From: Bradyrhizobium amphicarpaeae
GTDB taxonomy: Bacteria > Pseudomonadota > Alphaproteobacteria > Rhizobiales > Xanthobacteraceae
Assembly (NCBI RefSeq): GCF_002266435.3
Contig: NZ_CP029426.2
Location: 5,796,001 to 5,860,000 of the forward strand
Direction of reading: 5' to 3'
Length of the DNA: 64,000 nt
The notes beneath the pieces are model-generated. The model did not search any database, was not told the DNA's origin, and worked only from the letters and a program-made list of their open reading frames with translations. Shown in pieces: positions 18,285-26,496 of this stretch. Made by a program: the position numbers and the translations under genes. Within the stretch, counting starts at the first letter, position 1, and each line of letters starts with the position of its first letter.

Positions 18285-18533
18285 TCAGCGCTGCGCGATC
18301 AGGCGAGCTTCAGGCACCGGCATCCCTGATCTGACGTCGCGCAAGCAGGACGGATCGAGGTGCGGCCAAATCTGGCTCGAGCAACCTGGGACACCGGGCG
18401 GGATGGGAAGCCGATCCGCCTTCGCCAGGGCAGCTGGTTCGTCCGCGTTGGCTCGAGGCGCAACACCGGGCACCGCAATCACCGATGCGCCGAGCAGCGC
18501 CAGGATGGCGAAGGCCATGAGAGATTTGATCAT
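18285..18533 (-). CDS. Small secreted protein with two Cys, 82 aa
   Basis: An 82-residue protein with a signal peptide (MIKSLMAFAILALLGASVIAV, cleavage likely near ANA). The short mature domain holds two cysteines around a Trp/Pro segment (GCSSQIWPHLDPSCL). That C-xxx-WP-x-DPxCL pattern is a familiar small exported family in Bradyrhizobium and relatives, always annotated as hypothetical; the cysteines probably form one disulfide in the periplasm. The ribosome binding site is weak. On its strand, about 80 bases upstream, there is a GGAAC with a near-match -10 (TGTT) 16 bases on. That would suggest stress control, but one base is off. Confidence 0.7.
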   Translation of the reverse strand: MIKSLMAFAILALLGASVIAVPGVAPRANADEPAALAKADRLPIPPGVPGCSSQIWPHLDPSCLRDVRSGMPVPEARLIAQR

Positions 18534-18860
18534 TTGAGTTGTTACTTTGGCTGGTCGCCGATCCCGCTACGCTAGGGGATACTGGACTCCGCCAACAACC
18601 AAATCGATAAATGGTTCCATTCCACAACTTATGTTTGAGAAAACCATTTGCCGCGCCGTCGCCTTTGGTCAGACGAAGTCGCTGTCCAGGACTTGCGCTG
18701 CGGGGTCCCCGTGGCGGCGTTGTCGGAACGCATGAAAGTTTCCTCCAGGGACGAACGGACCAGCTCCGTTGCCAAAATCCCCCTAAATGATTGTGATCGG
18801 CTTCCGCCCAAATCCCGTGTAAACTTCTCGCAGCGCACAACCCGTTTTCGAAAGGCCAAG
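18534..18860. other. 327-base divergent intergenic region
   Basis: This region separates the small secreted protein (minus) from malonyl-CoA decarboxylase (plus). An open frame runs through its right half ahead of the decarboxylase, but it has no family similarity or ribosome binding site. An 8-bp inverted repeat, AAATGGTT (18609-18616) and AACCATTT (18642-18649), is the only structure I see. No RNA gene is recognised. Confidence 0.5.
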
Positions 18861-20213
18861 ATGGCGAACGCCTTCTTCTCTGACCTGCTCGCCACTATTT
18901 CCGAGCGCGGCCGCACCCTGCTTCGCGGCGGCGATTCCGCCGGCACCAAGCGGGATGCCGACGGGCTGCTCGAACTCTGCGATGCCCTGCTGTCGGGCCG
19001 CGGCGAAGCATCGGGCATCGCCATCGCGCGTGAGGTGCTCGACATCTACCGGGAACTGGATGCGGCAGGACGCCGCGCCTTTTTTGACGGACTGGTGCGC
19101 GATTTCGGCCCCGATCGGGAACGCCTGTCCAAGGCGATCGAGAAGTGGCGCGCCAAGCCGAGCGACGAGGACGCAAGCTCGCTGCACTTCGCCTCGGAGC
19201 CCCGGCGGCAGGAACTGATCCGCCGCCTCAACCGTGCGCCCGGCGGCACCGGCGATCTCGTCGCCATGCGTGCCGATCTGATCGGCATGTCGAAGGGGCA
19301 CAATGATTTCGCCGCGCTCGATCGCGACGTCTCGCATCTTCTCTCGTCGTGGTTCAACAGGGGGTTTCTCGTGCTGCGCCGGATTGACTGGTCGACCCCG
19401 GCCAATATCCTCGAAAAGATCATCCGCTATGAGGCCGTGCACGAGATTTCGGACTGGGACGATCTGCGGCGCCGCATCGATCCGGTCGACCGCCGCTGCT
19501 ACGCCTTCTTCCATCCGGCGATGGTCGACGAGCCCTTGATTTTCGTCGAGGTGGCGCTGACCGAGACGATCCCCGGCGCGATCGCGCCGCTGCTGGCCGT
19601 CGATCGTCAATACCTTCCGATCGAGAAGGCGCGCACCGCCGTGTTCTATTCGATCTCCAACACCCAGCGCGGCCTGGGCGGCATTTCCTTCGGAAGCTTC
19701 CTGATCAAGCAGGTGGTGGAGGAGTTGCGCCGCGAAACGCCCAAGCTCGACAGTTTCGTGACGCTGTCGCCGGTGCCCGGTTTCATGCCATGGCTGAGGC
19801 AGGACAAGGATTTGCCGCTGTCGGACGAGGACCGGGAGGTGCTGAAGCGCCTCGACGACCCCAAATGGTTCGAGAGCCCCGAGACGACGGCGCAACTGCG
19901 CGCCGTGATCGAGCCGCTCGCGGCACACTACTTCCTGAAGGCGCGCACGCCCAAGGGCAAGCTGATCGATTCCGTCGCCCGCTTCCATCTCGGCAACGGC
20001 GCGAGGCTGGAACGCATCAACTGGCTCGGCGATCTCTCGCCGAAGGGGCTTCGCGAGTCGGCCGGCGTCATGGTCAACTATCTCTATCGCCTCGACGACA
20101 TCGAGAAGAACCACGAAGCCTACGCCAACGAGGGCGAGGTCGTGGCCTCGAGCGCGGTGAAGAAGCTGCTGAAGAGCGAAGGGCGACGGTTGCTGGACAT
20201 GCGGTTGTCGTAA
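18861..20213 (+). CDS. Malonyl-CoA decarboxylase
   Basis: A 450-residue MLYCD-family enzyme converting malonyl-CoA to acetyl-CoA and CO2. A helical N-terminal domain (1-about 130) is followed by the GNAT-fold catalytic domain. Diagnostic blocks are visible: the Asn-Thr-Gln-Arg-Gly-Leu run followed by GISFGSFLIKQVVEEL, then SFVTLSPVPGFMPWL, and near the C terminus FHLGNGARLERINWLGD followed by GLRESAGVMVNYLYRL. The ATG at 18861 was chosen because family members start near MANAFFSDLL; the frame upstream is unsupported. In rhizobia the orthologue is called matA when next to matB and matC (malonate use). Here no mat genes adjoin, so it may instead relieve malonyl-CoA build-up. Confidence 0.93.
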   Translation: MANAFFSDLLATISERGRTLLRGGDSAGTKRDADGLLELCDALLSGRGEASGIAIAREVLDIYRELDAAGRRAFFDGLVRDFGPDRERLSKAIEKWRAKPSDEDASSLHFASEPRRQELIRRLNRAPGGTGDLVAMRADLIGMSKGHNDFAALDRDVSHLLSSWFNRGFLVLRRIDWSTPANILEKIIRYEAVHEISDWDDLRRRIDPVDRRCYAFFHPAMVDEPLIFVEVALTETIPGAIAPLLAVDRQYLPIEKARTAVFYSISNTQRGLGGISFGSFLIKQVVEELRRETPKLDSFVTLSPVPGFMPWLRQDKDLPLSDEDREVLKRLDDPKWFESPETTAQLRAVIEPLAAHYFLKARTPKGKLIDSVARFHLGNGARLERINWLGDLSPKGLRESAGVMVNYLYRLDDIEKNHEAYANEGEVVASSAVKKLLKSEGRRLLDMRLS

Positions 20214-20236
20214 GAAGCGCTCGATCCCGCGGCGCC

Positions 20237-20354
20237 GTCATTGCGAGGAGCCCTTGCGACGAAGCAATCCAGACTGCCTCGGTGGAAGGATTCTGGATTG
20301 CTTCGCTTCCGCCGTCGCTCTTCGAGCTATGGCGGACAAGCCGCTCGCAATGAC
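20237..20354. repeat. Intergenic palindromic repeat, family R2 copy 1
   Basis: A 118-base element with terminal inverted repeats GTCATTGCGAG and CTCGCAATGAC. Inner arms GAAGCAATCCAGA and TCTGGATTGCTTC also pair. The same element recurs at 21563-21648 and 38701-38786. It could fold into one long hairpin. This copy lies just downstream of tarD. Confidence 0.9.
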
Positions 20355-20366
20355 GGAGAGGCCCCC

Positions 20367-21536
20367 CTACTCCGCCAGCGCCTTCATCTCCTTGTAGAGA
20401 TCCGACTTGCCTTCGAAGCCGATGCCCGGGAGATCCGGCATGGTGATATGGCCGTTCTCGACGCGCACGCCGTCCGGGAAGCCGCCATAGGGCTGGAACA
20501 GGTCGGGATAGCTCTCGTTGCCGCCGAGCCCCAGGCCGGCGGCGATGTTGAGCGACATCTGGTGGCCGCCGTGCGGGATGCAGCGGCTAGGCGACCAGCC
20601 GTGCGTCTTCAGCACGTCCAGCGTGCGCTGGTATTCGCACAGGCCATAGGACAGCGCGCAGTCGAATTGCAGCCAGTCGCGATCGGGGCGCATGCCGCCG
20701 TAGCGGATCAGATTGCGGGCATCCTGGTGGCTGAACAGGTTTTCGCCCGTGGCCATCGGGCCCGGATAGAATTCGGCGAGCGCTGCCTGCAGCGCGTAGT
20801 CGAGGGGATCGCCGACTTCCTCGTACCAGAACAGCGGATAGTCGCGCAGCATCTTGGCGTAGGCGATGCCGGTCTCGAGATTGAAGCGGCCGTTGGCGTC
20901 GACGGCGAGCTGCGCGTCCTTGCCGATCTCCTTCAGCACCGCCTCGATGCGGGTGCGGTCCTCGGCGATATCAGCGCCACCGATCTTCATCTTGACGACG
21001 TTGTAGCCGCGATCGAGATAGCCGCGCATCTCGGCTCGCAGCATCGAGAGGTCCTTGCCGGGATAGTAATAGCCGCCGGCGGCGTAGACGAACACGCGCG
21101 GATTGGCTTTGACGCCGTGGCGTTCAGCGAGCAGGCGAAACAGCGGCTTGCCCGCGATCTTCGCCACCGCATCCCACACCGCCATGTCGATGGTGCCGAC
21201 CGCGACCGAACGCTCGCCGTGGCCGCCCGGCTTCTCGTTGGTCATCATCGCGCCCCAGACCTTGTCGGGGTCGAGATTGTCGCAGGCCTCGTTGAGCAGC
21301 GACTTCGGATCGGCCTCCGTGATGCGCGAGGCAAAGCGCTCGCGGATCAGGCCGCCCTGCCCGTAACGGCCGTTGGAGTTGAAGCCGTAGCCGACGACCC
21401 GCTTGCCGTCGCGCACGACATCGGTGACGACGGCGACCAGGCTCGTCGTCATCTTGGTGAAGTCGATATAGGCGTTGCGGATCGGCGAGGAGATCGGCTT
21501 GGTGATCTCGCGAACGTCGACGATGCGGACGGACAT
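20367..21536 (-). CDS. tarD: D-tartrate dehydratase, enolase superfamily
   Basis: A 389-residue mandelate-racemase-subgroup enzyme that dehydrates D-tartrate to oxaloacetate. The published catalytic set of the B. japonicum TarD can all be placed: Lys182 and Lys184 in VVKMKIGG, metal ligands Asp213 (VDANG), Glu239 (WYEEV) and Glu265 (TGENL), and His322 (IPHGGHQ). The overall sequence matches what I recall of that protein closely, which is the best species clue in the window. There is no adjacent transporter or regulator. The gene is flanked on both sides by copies of the R2 repeat, suggesting an independent unit. Expected location is the cytoplasm. Confidence 0.95.
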   Translation of the reverse strand: MSVRIVDVREITKPISSPIRNAYIDFTKMTTSLVAVVTDVVRDGKRVVGYGFNSNGRYGQGGLIRERFASRITEADPKSLLNEACDNLDPDKVWGAMMTNEKPGGHGERSVAVGTIDMAVWDAVAKIAGKPLFRLLAERHGVKANPRVFVYAAGGYYYPGKDLSMLRAEMRGYLDRGYNVVKMKIGGADIAEDRTRIEAVLKEIGKDAQLAVDANGRFNLETGIAYAKMLRDYPLFWYEEVGDPLDYALQAALAEFYPGPMATGENLFSHQDARNLIRYGGMRPDRDWLQFDCALSYGLCEYQRTLDVLKTHGWSPSRCIPHGGHQMSLNIAAGLGLGGNESYPDLFQPYGGFPDGVRVENGHITMPDLPGIGFEGKSDLYKEMKALAE

Positions 21537-21562
21537 GGGGGTGGCCTCTAACGGTTATGCTC

Positions 21563-21648
21563 GTCATTGCGAGCGAAGCGAAGCAATCCAGAGATGCATC
21601 CGCGGAGACAGTCTGGATTGCTTCGTCGCAAGAGCTCCTCGCAATGAC
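21563..21648. repeat. Intergenic palindromic repeat, family R2 copy 2
   Basis: An 86-base element with the same ends as copy 1 (GTCATTGCGAG and CTCGCAATGAC) and inner arms GAAGCAATCCAGA and TCTGGATTGCTTC. It lies between tarD and the DUF3297 gene, so tarD is bracketed by copies 1 and 2. Confidence 0.9.
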
Positions 21649-21668
21649 GAGGAGAGAGCGCGACGCGC

Positions 21669-21926
21669 TTACTTCTTGTCCCTGAAATACGGCTCCACCG
21701 GGCCATGCACCTTGATGGTCAACGGATTGCCGTGGCGGTCCTTGGCATTGCCGGCGGTGACGCGGACCCAGCCTTCGCTGATGCAGTATTCCTCGACGTT
21801 GGTCTTCTCGACGCCCTTGAAGCGGATGCCCACGTCGCGCGACAGGATGTCCGCATTGTAAAAGGGGCTGTTCGGATCGACCGACAGGCGGTCCGGAAAT
21901 TCGTCGCTCATGATTGTCTCGCTCAT
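21669..21926 (-). CDS. DUF3297 family protein
   Basis: An 85-residue protein of the DUF3297 family, recognised from its even charge pattern and the block FPDRLSVDPNSPFYNADIL followed by GWVRVTAG and HGPVEPYFRDKK. The function is unknown. The ATG at 21926 overlaps the stop codon of the glutathione peroxidase gene as ATGA, so the two are translationally coupled; an internal ATG at 21911 is the alternative start. It is last in the amidase-peroxidase operon. No Cys pair, metal site or TM segment is evident. Confidence 0.85.
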   Translation of the reverse strand: MSETIMSDEFPDRLSVDPNSPFYNADILSRDVGIRFKGVEKTNVEEYCISEGWVRVTAGNAKDRHGNPLTIKVHGPVEPYFRDKK

Positions 21927-22399
21927 AACAGGGTCTCGATTTGATTGCGCAATCCTTCGGGCCGTGCGGTCGGTGCGTAGCGCGCGATCACCTTTCCGGC
22001 ACGGTCCACCAGGAATTTGGTGAAATTCCATTTGATGGAGGCGCCCAGCAGGCCCGATTGCTGGTGTTTCAGGTACTCATACAGAGGATGCGCGTTGGTG
22101 CCGTTGACGTCGATCTTTTCGAAAAGCGGAAAGGTGACGTCATAATTGGTCGAGCAGAACGCCTGGATCTCACCCGCCTGCCCCGGCTCCTGCGCGCCGA
22201 ATTGGTTGCAGGGAAAACCTAGCACCGAGAAGCCGCGCGGCGAGAGATCGCGATGCAGATCCTCCAGACCACGATATTGCGGCGTGAAGCCGCATTTGCT
22301 CGCGGTGTTGACGATCAGCAGCACCTGTCCTTCGAAACGTTTCAGTGCGACCTCCTCGCCGGCCAGCGAGTTGGCCTTGAAGTCGTAGATGGCGGACAT
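21923..22399 (-). CDS. Glutathione peroxidase family (Cys-type, thiol peroxidase)
   Basis: A 158-residue GPx-fold enzyme. The peroxidatic residue is Cys36 in NTASKCGFTPQY, in place of the selenocysteine of animal enzymes. The catalytic Gln and Trp-Asn are present in LGFPCNQFGAQEPG and IKWNFTKFLVD. Another Cys at 64 and one at 82 could act in resolution; bacterial members often use thioredoxin more than glutathione. It is cytoplasmic, with no signal peptide. It starts 2 bases after the amidase stop and overlaps the DUF3297 start, so the three form one operon. Confidence 0.92.
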   Translation of the reverse strand: MSAIYDFKANSLAGEEVALKRFEGQVLLIVNTASKCGFTPQYRGLEDLHRDLSPRGFSVLGFPCNQFGAQEPGQAGEIQAFCSTNYDVTFPLFEKIDVNGTNAHPLYEYLKHQQSGLLGASIKWNFTKFLVDRAGKVIARYAPTARPEGLRNQIETLL

Positions 22400-22401
22400 C
22401 G

Positions 22402-23802
22402 CTAACCCACGGGATCGATCGGCGACGGCGGCACGCCGCCGGCCTCGATCGCCTCGCCTGCGAGCAGGCAGAGATCCTCGCGATAGCGGCCGGAGACGAT
22501 GTGCACGCCGACAGGCGCCTTGCCGACCAGACCGGTGGAGACCACGAGGCCCGGCAGACCCATGAAGGGAATGGCGATCTGCGGCAGCTGCGCTTCCCAG
22601 ACCCGCTTGAAGGATTCGTCGTCCTTGCGGTCGAGATGATCGGGGAACGGCAGTTCGCCGGACACCGGCGTCAGCAGCACGGCGTATTTTTCGAAGAACA
22701 GCATCCAGTCGCGGGTCAGGGTGGCTCTTCGGGTCAGCGCCTTGGCGTAATTGGCCTGATCCATCGGCGTGACCCTGGCGCGGTTGCCGCGCAGACACGC
22801 CAGCGCACCGGGATCGCCCTCGCGCTCGGCCATCTCGAGCTGCGCCTCATAGCCGTCGCCGAGCCAGAGCTTGATCTGCCACTCGACGGCTTCGCGCATC
22901 GACGGCGTGTTTTCGATCGTCTCGACCGTCCAGCCGGCACGCTCGAGCCGCTTGCCGGCATCGATCACCGCCGCCTTCACTTCAGGCGTGGTGGCAAGGC
23001 CGTCCGGATTGAGGCAGAGCGCGGCGCGCTTGTCCCGTGCGGGGCCTTCCAGCGGGGCCGGCACAAACCAGGGGTCGCGGATATCGCGGGCCGACATCGC
23101 GGCCAGCGAAATCCTGATGTCGTTGACGGTGCGCGCCAGCGGGCCCGAGACCGCCATGATCTGCGGCCCGATCGGCCGCTCCGGCAGCGCCGGGTTGAAG
23201 GCGGGAATGCGGCCGAGCGTCGGGCGCAGGCCGTGGACGCCGCAGGCATAGGCGGGATAGCGGATCGAGCCGGCGATGTCGGTGCCGTGGGCGATATGGC
23301 CGATGCCGGCAGCGACCGCCGAGCCGGCGCCGCCGGAGGAGCCGCCCGGGGTCAGCGAGGCATCGCGGGGGTTCTTGGTATCGCCATGGACCAGATTGGT
23401 CGTGAACCAGCGATAGGAGAAGGCCGGGCAATTGGTGCGCCCAAGGAGAATGGCGCCGGCCTTGCGGAAATTAGCGACCACCGGATTGTCCTCGCGCGCG
23501 ATCAGATCGCGCTGCAGCTTCAGGCCGTTGGTGGTGGCAAAACCCTCCTGGTCGACATTGGCCTTGATGGTAACAGGCACGCCGGCGAGCACGCCGGGGT
23601 CCTCGCCGCGCGCGATGGCGGCATCGACGGCGTCGGCCTGCTTGAGCACGTCCTCCGGCCGGTGGTCGATCACCGCGTTGAGCTTGGGATTGACGGCATC
23701 GAGCCGGGCGAGACCGGCCTTGGCCGCCTCCCTGGCGGAGACCTTTTTGGATTTGACGAGGGTGGCGAGGTCGGCAGCCGACAGGCGCCAGAGATCTTGC
23801 AT
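22402..23802 (-). CDS. Amidase, amidase-signature family
   Basis: A 466-residue amidase-signature hydrolase. The Ser-cisSer-Lys triad is visible: Lys in GVPVTIKANVDQEG, and the signature block TPGGSSGGAGSAVAAG followed by HGTDIAGSIRYPA. Length and order match plain AS amidases acting on small amides or aryl esters rather than GatA, which would come with gatB and gatC. The substrate is unknown. The ATG at 23802 has GGAG 8 bases upstream, and the longer frame is unlikely. It is first in an operon with the peroxidase and DUF3297 genes, only 2 bases from the peroxidase start. Confidence 0.88.
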   Translation of the reverse strand: MQDLWRLSAADLATLVKSKKVSAREAAKAGLARLDAVNPKLNAVIDHRPEDVLKQADAVDAAIARGEDPGVLAGVPVTIKANVDQEGFATTNGLKLQRDLIAREDNPVVANFRKAGAILLGRTNCPAFSYRWFTTNLVHGDTKNPRDASLTPGGSSGGAGSAVAAGIGHIAHGTDIAGSIRYPAYACGVHGLRPTLGRIPAFNPALPERPIGPQIMAVSGPLARTVNDIRISLAAMSARDIRDPWFVPAPLEGPARDKRAALCLNPDGLATTPEVKAAVIDAGKRLERAGWTVETIENTPSMREAVEWQIKLWLGDGYEAQLEMAEREGDPGALACLRGNRARVTPMDQANYAKALTRRATLTRDWMLFFEKYAVLLTPVSGELPFPDHLDRKDDESFKRVWEAQLPQIAIPFMGLPGLVVSTGLVGKAPVGVHIVSGRYREDLCLLAGEAIEAGGVPPSPIDPVG

Positions 23803-23922
23803 GGCTTGCTCCGTGTAACCGGCGTCTTTTAGCGCCGGGAACGCGGCAAAGCCATGCGGATTTCGCAGGGGCGAAGGGGGGAGGTGAGTGCAGCAAAGGT
23901 CTCGCCACGGGCACAACTGCAG

Positions 23923-24039
23923 CCTCTCCCGCGTGCGGGAGAGGCCGACGCGAAGCGGCGGGTGAGGGTTTTCTCCTCTCGGGGGTTCTCGATTGCGGAG
24001 ACACCCTCTCCCCAGCCCTCCCCCGCAGGCGGGGGAGGG
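23923..24039. repeat. Intergenic palindromic repeat, family R1 copy 2
   Basis: A 117-base element in the same orientation as copy 1: left hairpin CCTCTCCCGC-GT-GCGGGAGAGG, core with GGCGGGTGAGGG and CTCTCGGGGG, right hairpin CCCTCCCCCGC-AG-GCGGGGGAGGG. The right arm shows paired substitutions that keep the stem, suggesting the structure matters or the copy has been gene-converted. It lies between the amidase and DUF6894-like genes. Confidence 0.88.
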
Positions 24040-24057
24040 AGCGCACCTCGCGCGCCT

Positions 24058-24315
24058 CTAATGCCGCGTCGCAGACTTGTCGGGGATGTCCAGCAGGGCC
24101 TCGGTGAACGGGAACTCCAGTACGATCTCGCCTTCGCCGTCGGTCACCTCGATCACGGCATCCAGCAGGGCGCGCTGGGTGCCCTCGGACTTCACCACCT
24201 CCAGGATCATCTGGCGGGCCACCTCCCAGGCGTGGTCGGGGTTGCGCAGCTCTTCGCCTTCGGGATCCACGATCAATTCGTCGCCGATACGGGTGTTGAA
24301 GAAATATCTAGGCAT
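24058..24315 (-). CDS. DUF6894-like small protein
   Basis: An 85-residue protein beginning MPRYFFNTRIGDELIVDPEG, the hallmark of a small rhizobial family (DUF6894 type) whose members start MPRYFF and continue with DxxGxEL. The rest is a helix (DHAWEVARQMILEVV) and a strand-rich end (GEIVLEFPF). The function is unknown. Two adjacent ATGs (24318 and 24315) are possible; the second gives the family start. It is a single gene, divergent from the pqq operon. Confidence 0.75.
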   Translation of the reverse strand: MPRYFFNTRIGDELIVDPEGEELRNPDHAWEVARQMILEVVKSEGTQRALLDAVIEVTDGEGEIVLEFPFTEALLDIPDKSATRH

Positions 24316-24564
24316 CATCGAGATCCAGTTGGGTCGCCTGTACCGGAATGAAAGCTGCACTGCACTCACAACTGCTTTATCAGGACAGGGTTCGCGACCG
24401 AATGCGCCGGACGCAAGGCAGTGCCTCATAAGTAGTGTTCCCAGGGCCATTTTTCGCGGCGCAACATGGCTTTATCGGGAAAATTTCACTGGCGAACTTC
24501 TCAGCGCGCACTAACTTAACCCGTGGGCGGATACGTCCGAAATCGCGAAAAATGGAGTGCCAAA

Positions 24565-24645
24565 ATGGCTTGGAAAGCCCCGAAGATCGTCGAAGTGCCC
24601 TGCGGCATGGAAATCAACATGTATGTGAGCGCCACCCGCAAGTAA
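24565..24645 (+). CDS. pqqA: Coenzyme PQQ precursor peptide PqqA
   Basis: A 26-residue peptide from which PQQ is built. The two residues that become the cofactor are in register, Glu16 and Tyr20 (CGMEINMYVSATRK, spacing E-x3-Y). GGAG lies 8 bases upstream of the ATG. Between it and pqqB is a 133-base gap with an 8-bp inverted repeat, CAGGTGGA (24671-24678) and TCCACCTG (24745-24752). That could form a long-range stem and help keep pqqA mRNA in excess over pqqBCDE, as needed for a precursor peptide; this is inference. Confidence 0.95.
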   Translation: MAWKAPKIVEVPCGMEINMYVSATRK

Positions 24646-24778
24646 GCGGTTGGTGAGTTTGCGTTCTGCGCAGGTGGATCTTTCGGCCCGCGTTCTTCCG
24701 GTCGCGACAGGTTTCCGGAAGATTGGACGTGTGTCGGCCTGAGGTCCACCTGGCGACGTTGCTTCCAGGAGACGGATC

Positions 24779-25708
24779 ATGCTTCGCGTCGTCGTCCTGG
24801 GCGCCGCAGCCGGCGGCGGAGTGCCGCAATGGAATTGCGGCTGCGAGGGCTGCCGGGCGGCCCGTGCGAACGGTCACGAACTCCAGAGAACCCAGGCATC
24901 GGTCGCCTTCAGCGGTGACGGCGAGCACTGGTTCCTGATCAACGCCTCCCCTGACCTGCGCCAGCAATTGAATGCCACGCCGCAACTGCACCCCAAGGCC
25001 GGGGCGTTGCGCCATACGCCTGTCGCGGGCGTGATCCTGACCAACAGCGAAGTGGATGCGGTGGCCGGCCTGCTGTCGATGCGCGAGAGCTCGCCGTTCA
25101 CGATCTATGCGCACGACAAGGTACTGGCGATCCTTGCCAGCAACAGCATCTTCAACGTGCTGAACGAGAAGCACGTGCGGCGCCAGCCGATCGGCATCAA
25201 TGAGCCGTTCGAGCCGCGCCTCCCCGACGGTGCGCGCTCCGGACTGGAAGTGCTGCCCTTCGCAGTCCCAGGCAAGTCGGCCTGGTATCTGGAGGGCAAG
25301 GCGCATCCCGGCGGCGAGAGCGGCGACGGCGACACGCTGGGCCTGAAGGTCACCGACAAGGCGACCGGCAAATGTTTCTACTTCATCGCCGCCTGCGCCG
25401 AGGTAACCGACGCGCTCAAGGCCGAGATCGACGGCGCTTCGATGGTATTCTTCGACGGCACGGTCTGGCAGGACGACGAGATGATCAAATGCGGACTCGG
25501 CCAGAAGACCGGCAAGAGCATGGGACATGTCGCAATGTCCGGCGACGACGGTGCCATCGCACGGCTCGCCGATCTAAGTATCGACAGGAAGATTTTTCTG
25601 CATATCAATAACTCGAACCCGGCGCTGCTGCCTGCCTCGTCCGAGCGCAAGGCCGCCGAGGCGGCGGGCTGGCAGATACCGGCGGATGGAACGGAGATCG
25701 TGCTGTGA
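24779..25708 (+). CDS. pqqB: PQQ biosynthesis protein PqqB
   Basis: A 309-residue metallo-beta-lactamase-fold protein. The PqqB N-terminal signature is clear (VVLGAAAGGGVPQWNCGCEGC, with zinc-binding Cys residues), as is FLINASPDLRQQL. PqqB hydroxylates the Glu-Tyr-derived intermediate late in PQQ synthesis. AGGAG precedes the ATG at ideal spacing. Its stop overlaps the pqqC GTG start, so the genes are coupled. It has normal length and no missing blocks. Confidence 0.95.
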   Translation: MLRVVVLGAAAGGGVPQWNCGCEGCRAARANGHELQRTQASVAFSGDGEHWFLINASPDLRQQLNATPQLHPKAGALRHTPVAGVILTNSEVDAVAGLLSMRESSPFTIYAHDKVLAILASNSIFNVLNEKHVRRQPIGINEPFEPRLPDGARSGLEVLPFAVPGKSAWYLEGKAHPGGESGDGDTLGLKVTDKATGKCFYFIAACAEVTDALKAEIDGASMVFFDGTVWQDDEMIKCGLGQKTGKSMGHVAMSGDDGAIARLADLSIDRKIFLHINNSNPALLPASSERKAAEAAGWQIPADGTEIVL

Positions 25709-26484
25709 ACGCGGCGTCAATGACTGGAATGACTGCACTCTCGATCGGCAAGGATATCAAGCTCAACTCGGCCGAGGAGTTGGAGGCGACGCTGCGCCAT
25801 ATCGGGGCGACGCGCTATCACAGCCTGCATCCCTTCCATAGGCTGCTGCATGGCGGCAAGCTCAACAAGGGCCAGGTGCAGGCCTGGGCGCTGAACCGCT
25901 ACTATTACCAGAGCACGATCCCGATCAAGGACGCGGTGGTGATCTCGCGCTTCCGCGACCGTGCCACGCGGCTGGAATGGCGCCATCGCATCGAGGACCA
26001 TGACGGCGATGTCGGCAGCGAGGGCGGCATCGAGCGCTGGATCAAGCTGACCGAGGGCCTCGGGCTCGACACGGCTTACGTGGAATCGACCGAAGGCATT
26101 TTGCCGGCGACGCGCTTTGCGGTGGAGGCTTACGTCCATTACTGCCGCGAGAAGAGCCCGCTGGAGGCGATCGCCTCCTCGCTCACCGAATTGTTTGCGC
26201 CGAACCTGCATGAAGAGCGCATCGCCGGCATGTTGCAGCACTACGACTTCGTCAACCCCGATATCATGAGCTACTTCAAACGTCGTCTGACGCAGGCGCC
26301 CCGCGACGCCAATTTCGCGCTCGACTATGTTAAGGCGCATGCACGGACGCCGGAAGAGCGCGCCTCGGTCTGCAACGCGCTGATCTTCAAGACCAACGTC
26401 CTGTGGGTGCAGCTCGACGCGCTGCAGCACGCTTATGTCGAGGGCAATATTCCGCCGGGCGCGTTCGTGCCCAAAGCGGGCTGA
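25705..26484 (+). CDS. pqqC: Pyrroloquinoline-quinone synthase PqqC
   Basis: A 259-residue, all-helical, cofactor-free oxidase that performs the final eight-electron oxidation and ring closure. Family blocks visible are YHSLHPFHRLLHGGKLNKGQVQAWALNR in overlapping parts, YYQSTIPIKDA, RIEDHDGD and the active-site HYDFVNPDIMSYF region. The start is a GTG overlapping the pqqB stop (GTGA); an ATG five codons in is an alternative and would also leave an intact protein. It is 12 bases before pqqD. Confidence 0.95.
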   Translation: MNAASMTGMTALSIGKDIKLNSAEELEATLRHIGATRYHSLHPFHRLLHGGKLNKGQVQAWALNRYYYQSTIPIKDAVVISRFRDRATRLEWRHRIEDHDGDVGSEGGIERWIKLTEGLGLDTAYVESTEGILPATRFAVEAYVHYCREKSPLEAIASSLTELFAPNLHEERIAGMLQHYDFVNPDIMSYFKRRLTQAPRDANFALDYVKAHARTPEERASVCNALIFKTNVLWVQLDALQHAYVEGNIPPGAFVPKAG

Positions 26485-26496
26485 AGAGGAACTGGA

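Noticed and set aside
21923..22798. N-terminal extension of the glutathione peroxidase
   Set aside because: The extra 130 codons are an out-of-frame shadow of the amidase C terminus; the GPx domain starts exactly at the ATG at 22399.
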